In this document: in pieces, positions 52,597 through 60,000 of the stretch | How positions within the stretch are numbered: the first letter of the stretch is position 1 | How the letters are laid out: every line of letters begins with the position of its first letter | Notes under the pieces: generated by a model | What the model saw: the letters and a program-made list of their open reading frames with translations, nothing else | Databases searched by the model: none | What the model was told of the DNA's origin: nothing | Position numbers and translations under genes: made by a program | Assembly: GCA_949358305.1 (NCBI GenBank) | Contig: OX442324.1 | Span: 1,293,501-1,353,500, forward strand | Direction: 5' to 3' | Source: Strigamia acuminata | Lineage: Eukaryota > Arthropoda > Chilopoda > Geophilomorpha > Linotaeniidae | DNA: 60,000 nucleotides

Positions 52597-53294
52597 TGCG
52601 AATCGAGTGTCCACCAGTCGAAAAACACCGTACACACACACAGATTTCCTCAAAAACACTTTCAAAACAGTTACTCGTGAAAAATAGTGCAATTTCCACG
52701 AGGTTAATGCGCTCTTAAAGTTATGTTAGTATTATTTCCTAACACAGCACTAATCTAACAATATATTCACAATATATTCGAAACAATGTAAGCAAATGTA
52801 ATGTAAACAAAAGTTCTAGTCTTCTTGTGTTGTTTTCTCCTCGTTTTAGTGTCTTTTTCGCCTCGAAAATTCATCCATTAAACTTTTCCGCGTTTTTCCA
52901 ATCGTTTTTCGTCCGCAGCTCGTTCACACTTCCCGTGTGGTTGCCGAGAGTCGTCGTCGTTACGTATTCCTCGTTGAGTCGTTTTCTCGACGAAAGAATC
53001 AACGACACGTCGACAAAACGTATCGCGCCTCGCGATATTCGGAAAATGGTCCGAAAATTGGAAAAATAAACTTATTAACGAAAAGTTTCGTAATGTTCGA
53101 ACCCATTTAGTGTTCCTGCATCATTGGATGGTCGACAATCGCTGCTAAAATCGTGGATCGTTAATGCAAACATAGGTTGATGACTTTCCTCATGGGCGCC
53201 GCCATTTTGGATTTGGAGGAGAAACGCCCTCTTTTTCACCTCTCGTTGACTTGTAATGTTTTCAATCACTCTGGATGTTTTTCCCACGTTGTTT

Positions 53295-53307
53295 GGGGCC
53301 CATAACC
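53295..53307 (-). promoter_or_regulatory. Primer-binding site of Copia B2, internal initiator tRNA-Met
   Basis: The minus strand reads GGTTATGGGCCCC one base after the LTR. It matches the anticodon-arm complement of initiator tRNA-Met, as in Drosophila copia and Copia C. The leader 53294-52597 has no gene. Confidence 0.8.
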
Positions 53308-53308
53308 T

Positions 53309-53621
53309 TGTTGTGTGTTCATGTAGTGACTTGTGAAAACAGTGGTTTGGAAAAACATCAATTGGATAAAGAATTAAAGTCCATCTTTACAGGTGAGTAG
53401 CAAAACATCAAGTGAAGGTTTATTCATATACCATGTGACTTGTGATAGGCAGAGCCACCTGTAGATAACATATACAAGCTACATGTAAACAAAAGCTGTG
53501 ACTATCTTCACTGCCAAGCACGAATAGTAATACATTGATACATAATGCGATAACAAGATAATACGATATAAGTATAAACATATGCACATAATAGGTGATA
53601 AATGTACACGATATCTCAACA
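53309..53621 (-). repeat. 5' LTR of Copia B2
   Basis: The minus strand starts TGTTGAGATATCG at 53621 and ends CACACAACA at 53309, 313 bp, inserted in the A3 RT frame just after IIQRSY. Confidence 0.8.
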
Positions 53622-53985
53622 GTAAGAACGTTGGATGATAAACACCCTCCCCGCGGATCTGATGAAGTCGACGCCGAGTAATCTCGAAATTGGCCCGAGG
53701 TTGACGATCTTGAATTTCGATGATAACAGTCGGATGATGCGATCAAGGATGTTGTCAGTCGAGTAGAACAAAACGATGTCATCTACGTAGACAAGCATCA
53801 CTGCCGACGTTCCAAAAACATACACGCAATTGCACGCGGGAAGTTTACGAAATCCGAGTCCTCGTAATGTCTCGTCTAACTTCTCATACCACTGACGTCC
53901 AGATTGATGGAGACCGTACAGCGATTTGATGAGAAGCCAGATGTTATCCGGGTTCGAACAGTAGGCACCGGCGGGAATTCGCATA
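53622..53985 (-). pseudogene. pol: Copia A3 RT, part downstream of the MITE
   Basis: The minus strand encodes the segment from PAGAYCSNPDNIWLL through SLYGLHQSGRQW and YVDDIVLFYSTD to FIIQRSY. It joins exactly to the upstream part when the MITE and one TA are removed. It is cut at 53622 by the B2 LTR. Confidence 0.85.
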
Positions 53986-53987
53986 TA

Positions 53988-54742
53988 CAGGGTGGAACAA
54001 AAGTCTGGATCCCTACTAAATATTTCTGAAAGTGGTAACAATGCATCTAATTTAATGATGGCAAAGTATTAAAGTTGGGTGGGGCAATCTTTTGGTGGAT
54101 CGAAATTTGACCTTGAGATGTTCCTTCAAGGTCATTTGAAAATTATCTCAGAAACCGTTAGATAGACAGAAATTTCCAATTGTAAACTTGTAGACCATCA
54201 TTTGTTTAGTCTAAAAATAACTAATTCTCAAATTTTTTGTACTAAAAGATTTTAAGAAAATCGCAATTGAAAAAGTAGTTTTGAAAAGAAAAAGTCATAA
54301 AAAAATTTAATTTTTTACCCATATCTCTGCAACGGTGCCAGATATGCAAATTTCAACCAGGGGAATCGATTTTTTGGGTCATTTTACATCTAATCAGCAC
54401 ATTTTTAGCACTTTTCCAAATTTTGGCCATGTTATTCTTGGACTTGTGTCTACTTTTTCAATTGCGATTTTCTTAAAATCTTTTAGTACAAAATATTTGA
54501 GAATTAGTCATTTTTAGACTAAACAAATAATGGTCTACAAGTTTACAATTGGAAATTTTTGTCTATCTTTAACGGTTTCCGAGATAATTTTCAAATGACC
54601 TTGAAGGAACGTCCCAAGGTCAAATTTCGGGTCACCAAAAGATTGCCTTACCCAACTTTAATACTTTGCCATCATTGAATTAGATGCATTGTTACCACTT
54701 TCAGAAATATTTAGTAGGGATCCAGACTTTTGTTCCACCCTG
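53988..54742. mobile_element. Foldback MITE related to the DD41D mariner
   Basis: A 755-bp near-palindrome with arms of about 300 bp and both tips CAGGGTGGAACAAAAGTCTG, flanked by TA (53986-53987 and 54743-54744). The first 20 bases match the mariner at 15309, while the rest differs. No transposase is present. It was probably moved in trans by such a transposase. Confidence 0.9.
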
Positions 54743-54744
54743 TA

Positions 54745-55200
54745 TACACGGTGCTCGAGCTTCCCGTAAAGGTAAGCGCACTTCACATCAAGGTGTGCGT
54801 CTTTCCAACCTTGGAGAATCACGAGGAGACAGAAGAAAAATCGGATTAATACGAAGTTCACCACCGGGCTGAAGACCTCGTCGTAGTCAACGCCGAGAGT
54901 CTGTCGGAATCCTTGCGCGACTAATCTAGCGCGGTATCTCGTGATTTTGCCCGATGCGTCCGATTTTAACTTAAAGATCCACTTGCAGCCGAGAATCGTG
55001 GTATTTGCGGGCTTCGGAACTTCTTCGTAGACACCTCTTTTCTCGAATGTCCCCAGTTCTTCACCTATGGCCTCTTGCCATTTGGGGGCATCCGGGAACT
55101 TGACAGCCTCTGCGTAGGAACCCGGTTCCCGACGGCAAAAATGAACAATATGTCGTTGCTGTGGTGGAAGGGCCGGAATCGGTGGCAATTGATGCTCCAT
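54745..55200 (-). pseudogene. pol: Copia A3 RT, N-terminal part
   Basis: The minus strand encodes FCRREPGSYAEAVKFPD, the GCKWIFKLKSDASGKI block and DAHLDVKCAYLYGKLEHRVY, then meets the MITE. Immediately upstream, TGA (55203-55201) stands where A1 has Gly, so pol is split from integrase by a nonsense codon. Confidence 0.85.
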
Positions 55201-55203
55201 GTT

Positions 55204-57381
55204 TCAAAAGAAGAAAAGGTCTTTATCGTATAGGATCCCTTCAGCGTCGCAATATTTTTGAATGTCGGGTTTCGAGCGCAAGCGGACTCCGGGTTTCGAA
55301 AAGTAGTAAACATCGATTTTGACCTGTCCTGGAACCTGATCTTTGCGGAGATGCTCCTCTCTAACCCAATTGCTGAAGGGGTTATTTCCACCCACAACAC
55401 GTGACTTGTACGTGGTATGAACCGTAGGAACGATTATCGAGGCAGCAGCTATTGGATGTGTTGCCCCAGAACCTCTTCTAACGGCTACAAATCTCGTTGG
55501 GGATCCTGGAGGTGAAGCTGTAGGAGTAGCTGTCGGTGTCATACCCGTAGACGGTGCTGGTGTAGCAGTTGGCATAGCTGACGGTGTCGCACCCGTAAAA
55601 GGAGGTGGCAGGGCAGCAAAGCCAGGCGGCGGGGACACTTGACGTGGTGCAGCAGTGCCCTTTGTGCTGTCTGCGTCGCTATCGTCCGAATCATATTCCG
55701 TCGAAGATCCCTCGTCTTCAGAATCAGAAAGAGGCGTCCATTCCGCGTATATAATCTTATCGTCAAACGTGACGTGAGGTGACGATGAGATGGACGTTTC
55801 GGTTTCGAGTTCAACAGGAGATTCATGATTCGAATTAGGAGCACGTTGCGTGCGTCGGAAGGATTGTCGTTCGTCGATTTGCACATGTATAGATTCGACA
55901 ACCTTGTTATCGACCGGGTTCCACACCCGATAGCCGCGTGTTGATGTCGCATAACCGACGAGATAACCTTCCCAGGCACGGGGCGCCAACTTGTTACGTC
56001 CTGGGGCTGTGAAGTGGACCCAGCATTTCGATCCGAGTTTACGTAGGTGTCGAACTGAAAGCGCACGTTGTCTCCACAGAACATACGGGACTTCGTTCTT
56101 CAAACGTGAATGGGGGCAACGATTTTTGATGTACGCAAATGAAACAGACATTTCTGCCCAAAGTTCCTCGGGTAAACGAGTTTCGTTCAGAGTCGCTCTC
56201 ATGAAGTCGGCCATTGTTCGGTTAATTCTTTCGGCCGTACCGTTCATCTGGGGGCTCGATGGGTTTGTACGTTGATCCTGAATGCCACTCTTACGTAGAT
56301 AGTCGATGAATTCGTTTGATAGAAATTCGCCGCCCCGGTCCGTTCGAATTGCTTTAACTCGAGTGTCTGCCACTCGCTCGATACGTGAAACAAAATCTTT
56401 GAAGCACTCGAATGTCTGAGATTTTTGGGCTAAAGGGAACATCCATGTGTAACGGGTGGCGTCATCGATGATGGTAAAGATATATCTGGCACCGCCGAAC
56501 GAAGTGGTTTGATGCGAGCCCCAAAGATCCATGTGGAGGAGATCCAACGCTTTTGACATTATCGGATGATCATCGGGCTTGTGGGATGCCCTGGTTGACT
56601 TGGCTACCCTGCAATGGTTGCAGGTCAATTCCTTCGCAACTTCACTCGGTTCAATGCCGTAAACCTGTTCGTTAGCTGCTAAAAGCTTAATGGCATTCGT
56701 GTGGAGATGGCCAAGTCGACTGTGCCAAATACCCGTTGCGTCCTTCTTTGCAGTTGGTGCAGCCACCTTCTTCTGTTTGAGTTCAGGAGGAGGAGGAGGA
56801 ACATGTGCAAAAGGAATCGACTTTAATATGTCAGTATAGGATTGGAGTGAGGGAGGCTCTGGATTGGCTTGGTGCGGTGTCGGGACAGGTGCGGGAATGG
56901 AAGGAGATTTTGGAACAGGAAGTGTTTGGGCTTTCTGTGGTAATGGAGGAAACTCAAATCCAAAATCTGTCAACTCGCGTTCCTTCGGTTTCTTTCTGGA
57001 TTTCGGGACTTTGATGAAGTCTTCCTCAACCGTGACTAAAGTCTTTATCGGAGGCGGAGGATCCGAAACAGAAATCGCACTTGTCGTCGCATTTGTCGTC
57101 GAAGACACCGGTGGGCACAAGCCATCCATGTAGTACAGACCGCCCTTTTCTTTGGCTCGGAGAACAGGATAACGAAAATCGGCCCTATAGATGTCTACTC
57201 GCCCTTTGTAAATATGGATGTGATGTTCGTGTTTGTCGATCTTCGACACCGAAATTAAATTTGCTTCAAAGTTCGGTGCGTATAGCACATCATGTAAATT
57301 GACTGCACATTCGCATCCATCAATCAAAGTTTCGATTCGCACCGTTCCTTTACCGGTCACCTGAGAAGTGCCTTGGCCCAA
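55204..57381 (-). pseudogene. pol: Copia A3 protease remnant, integrase and linker
   Basis: It starts at LGQGTSQVTG, so the protease active site seen in A1 is missing. Then come the integrase zinc region HSRLGHLH...CNHC (about 56740-56600), MDLWGSH (about 56520), RTDRGGEF (about 56335), TAERINRT (about 56230) and a Ser/Thr/Pro-rich linker with short Thr-Pro-Thr repeats (about 55600-55500). It ends at the TGA 55203-55201. Confidence 0.85.
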
Positions 57382-58208
57382 TTGTTGGGATTATTCTTGC
57401 CTCGTTTGCGGCTCCGACTCCTAGATGGACAATGAAAAGACACTGATGGGTTTGGAGGCCGCTCTTTGCGTGGTTGGGGACACTTATTCGCGTAGTGCCC
57501 CATCTCTCCGCAATTGAAACATCTAATGGACGACAATGGACGTTGACCTCGAGAACGGGAACGCTGGTCCGTCGAATACGCGTGAGAAGATGATGCGGAT
57601 GTCGAATCCCGAGACGAGAAAGCCTTCTGACGCATATACTCCGAAAGGAGTTGTTCGGACACTTTTTGGCGCGTGAATATCGGATCTTCCCAATGGTAAA
57701 TGGCGAATGACACCTGGGAATATTCAGCTGGCAGCATGTCTAGGTACTGGTACGCCAGGTGATCCGGTGAGACCTTTTCCCCAATGTCTTCGAGTTTCCG
57801 GGCATGATAATCAACTCTTCCCAGAAAATCCGCCATCTCTTCGTTCCGTTCAAGTCGCATATGGAGGAATTCTCGCCGAAGTTCCGCCTTTTGAGCACGA
57901 GAACTTGAGGCATATATTTTTGCTAAAGTGTCCCATGCCTCTTTAGGCGTATTGGCGGAGTCCATTGCTGACTTTTTCGGTTCGGACACGAAACCATAGA
58001 TGAGGCCCAACGCCTTGTCCTTACGGCGCTTATACTTTTTAAGTTCTTTATCATTTGCCGTTTTCTTGAAATCCGCCTCGTCCTCTTCGGTGACGTGGGT
58101 CCAAAGTCCTTCTGACTTTAGTAGCATTTTCATACTACGAGCCCAGATTTCATAGTTGCCAACTGCGAGGATTGGCACTCGAGACACGGTGTTTTCGGAT
58201 TTCTGCAT
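57357..58208 (-). pseudogene. gag: Copia A3 gag, C-terminal deletion
   Basis: ATG at 58208 (MQKSENTVSRVPILAVGNYE). The Copia gag domain and CCHC knuckle CFNCGEMGHYANKC (about 57520-57480) are intact. After KRGKNNPNN a deletion of about 90 codons, compared with A1, joins the protease region out of frame, ending in a false tail. Gag may still be made, but protease cannot. Confidence 0.85.
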
Positions 58209-59181
58209 TTTGGTGGTCGTCGAAACACAAACGCGAAAATTATCGTGGAATTGAGAATGGCACTGGCAAAATACTGTTGTGAAACGAAGCACAAACGTAA
58301 ATGCACAAGAGTTTGATGCACTTTTGTCACGGAGCAGTTGTCGTCGCACTTAAGCCGAAGCACTGTCAATGCGGAAACCAAGACGGGGATGCCAATGCTA
58401 CAATTGGCACAAATAACCCCAGTTAAGTATCTTCCTAACGCCCTTTGCAAACCACCTGGGGTCACGGAAACGTTAGGTGGCCCTGAGAAAGCCTTAACTG
58501 GGAATACACACTTTGCTTGCCTGACTAGACAAAAGCGCAAAGTGGATTCTAAATGACCCAACCAAAATTCTAAATCTATCTTAATTACTAACAATATAAT
58601 TTCGAAATTAGGAGAAATAGATGAATCTGTTGTGTGTTTGCACACACAACCTCGTGCAATAAGATAACACGGGCGTGGTTTTATAGAAAAACCACCGAAA
58701 AGCGCTATTTCGGATTTAAATCCGAAATCTTCTCGAATTAACGAGGGAAATCGTCGCAAAATCAAAATCGGCGATACCGCTAACACACCGGGGTGAAAGC
58801 AGCGGATTCCATCCGTTTCTCGTGGATTACGCCACGTAAGCGTGACGGAAATTGAAAAATCTGAAAAAATACAAAAGAATTTCGGAAAAACCGCGAAACC
58901 CGCGAGAATTTCCGGATTATCGGCGAAAACGTTAATGTTGCGTTAATAACTAACATTAATTATAAGTTAAATCGCTAGAAAGAGCAAGATACCTAATATT
59001 AAAGATAAATAAACAAGTGCATTATGCTTAACGCATATAAATACCGGAAATAACATAACAATAATACGAGAATAGCATAATATTACGAAATGTGATAAAT
59101 ACCAAATGAAATAGTGGAAAACAATTGTGAATAATAATATTAGAACCCATATTGAAGTAAATTGTGTAAAACACATCAACA
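58209..59181 (-). other. Leader and truncated 5' LTR of Copia A3
   Basis: From 59181 to about 58935 the sequence is identical by eye to the outer part of the 3' LTR. It then jumps into leader sequence, so the rest of the LTR (about 325 bp), the primer site and the leader start are deleted. The leader contains the conserved family block near 58430-58480. The element cannot start reverse transcription normally. Confidence 0.75.
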
Positions 59182-59186
59182 ATTGC

Positions 59187-60000
59187 ACAGTGCAGCTCGC
59201 ACCAAACAACAGTTTGAACACGAATACAATTGAGGAATTGGATGCCAACGTGATGAATGTCGGCTTTTTGACAGAATTGGGTAAAGAAGAAACATTGCAG
59301 TGCAGCGCACCCGGAAATTGCTGGATCTATGATACAGGAGCAACCGGACATTTCTGCAAAGAGAAGGACCAATTTTTCAATTTTAAACAAGCCACGGCAA
59401 CCATCAGCCAAGCAGATAAAAAAAATGAATTCAAATACAAGGAGTTGGTGATGTTTGCGTGATGTGTGTTGTGGGAAAGGAAACGATTCCGATAACCTTA
59501 AAGAAGGTTTATTACGCGCCGGATTTGAGACGAAATTTGATGTCGGGGCCCTGCATTGATGAAGCGAGATGCAAGGTTGCAATAGGCTCTGGAATTGTTA
59601 AAGTTTACGATCCGCAGTGGCAAAGACAATTAATGCAAGCGGAGAAGAAGGATAGGCTTTATTACATCAAAACGAGTGATCAGAAACCTGATTTTGAGAA
59701 ACTGAAATTGAAGGAAAACAACAAAGCAAATACGGGCGAGCAACAAAACGAGGAACCAACTAATTCAACTAAAAAGGCATCCAGTCCAGAGGAAGCGAGG
59801 TTGTGGCATGAGCGACTTGGACACATCTACTTCCCAAGCGTGCAAGAGATGAGCAAGCGAAATGCAGTAATTGGACTGCCAAATCTTGACGTGCCAATTA
59901 CACAGTGCAACGTCTGCACGTTGGCGAAGAAGAAATCGGTGTCTCACAAATCGCTGCCTGGAATTCGGTCGAAGGAACCATTACAACTTCTGCACATGGA
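59187..60000 (+). pseudogene. pol: Copia B1 protease and integrase start, frameshifted, truncated by window
   Basis: It continues the knuckle frame to LDANVMNVGFLTELGKEE and the protease WIYDTGATGHFC (about 59323). An A run at 59417-59425 shifts the frame. The correct frame then reads VYYAPDLRRNLMSGPCIDEA and the integrase zinc region WHERLGHIYFPS...CNVCTLAKKK (59803-59930), and stays open to the window end. Confidence 0.85.

Larger units (their letters stand above)
47746..53621 (-). mobile_element. Copia B2, minus strand, 3' truncated
   Basis: The 5' LTR (53621 to 53309), half-tRNA primer site, leader, gag, protease, integrase, RT and most of RNase H are present. It ends within RNase H (NLQIVHVG, about 47746), where Copia A3 sequence resumes with no LTR or duplication, so a deletion removed the 3' end. 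It contains a solo LTR (49978-50435). Confidence 0.85.
46408..59181 (-). mobile_element. Copia A3, minus strand, disrupted by Copia B2 and a MITE
   Basis: Flanked by ATTGC (46403-46407 and 59182-59186). The 3' LTR is complete (46408-46979). The 5' LTR keeps only its outer ~245 bp (58935-59181), identical to the 3' copy by eye. The body carries A1-type gag and pol with deletions and stops. B2 lies in the RT/RNase H region and a 755-bp MITE lies in RT. Confidence 0.9.
45451..60000 (+). mobile_element. Copia B1, split by Copia A3 and running off the window
   Basis: Gag (45550-46407) and its continuation (59187 onward) are joined exactly after removal of A3 and one ATTGC. No 5' LTR or GGTTATGGGCC primer site is visible upstream. 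B1 is a sister of B2 (47746-53621), with the same gag and integrase sequence type. It carries one nonsense codon and one A-run frameshift. Confidence 0.8.

Noticed and set aside
1-60000. tRNA, rRNA or conserved single-copy host genes
   Set aside because: I found only tRNA-complementary primer sites and no cloverleaf genes, and no coding region I could assign to a host function with confidence.

Overview
The window looks like an animal genome, probably an arthropod or other invertebrate, but I see no host gene that settles the lineage. The evidence is eukaryotic: LTR retrotransposons primed by animal-type initiator tRNA-Met or tRNA-Phe, Tc1/mariner transposons with TA target duplications, and polyadenylation and splice signals. 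Nearly every base I can explain belongs to a transposable element. The elements are nested in one another, often with exact target-site duplications (TSDs) that give the order of insertion.

Layout. (1) 1-10623: a minus-strand Ty3/Gypsy element primed by tRNA-Phe. Its gag is split by a nearly intact Copia element (A1, 882-8033, TSD AAAAG). (2) 10624-13216: a decayed Tc1-type transposon with IR/DR ends, holding a solo LTR. (3) 13221-14903: remnants of LTRs and of a minus-strand polyprotein tail. (4) 14904-19109: a truncated Copia (A2) whose LTR is split by a DD41D mariner (15309-18180). The mariner itself carries a solo LTR of the family seen at 9464-10623. (5) 19110-43266: a very large Ty3/Gypsy element with gag-protease, RT-RNase H-integrase, and an envelope gene related to phlebovirus Gn/Gc glycoproteins. 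An intact Copia (C, 26373-31112, identical LTRs) lies between pol and env. So does about 8 kb of purine-rich sequence whose minus strand contains exon-like segments with good splice sites, including a candidate single-pass membrane protein. (6) 43267-45450: a Ulp1-type (C48) cysteine protease gene followed by a polypurine tract and an LTR. (7) 45450-60000: a Copia (B1) split by a minus-strand Copia (A3, 46408-59181, TSD ATTGC). A3 is in turn split by another Copia (B2) and by a 755-bp foldback MITE whose ends match the mariner.

How the parts relate. Copia families A (A1, A2, A3), B (B1, B2) and C are distinct. Family A appears to prime from the 3' end of initiator tRNA-Met. B2 and C appear to prime from the internal anticodon-stem region, as Drosophila copia does. 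Family C is the only element whose polyprotein is fully open. Most other coding regions have one or a few nonsense codons, homopolymer frameshifts or deletions.

The points most worth a second look are the env-bearing giant element, the antisense intron-containing locus inside it, the Ulp1 protease next to an LTR, and the Copia-A LTR terminus that mimics the 3' end of its own primer tRNA.
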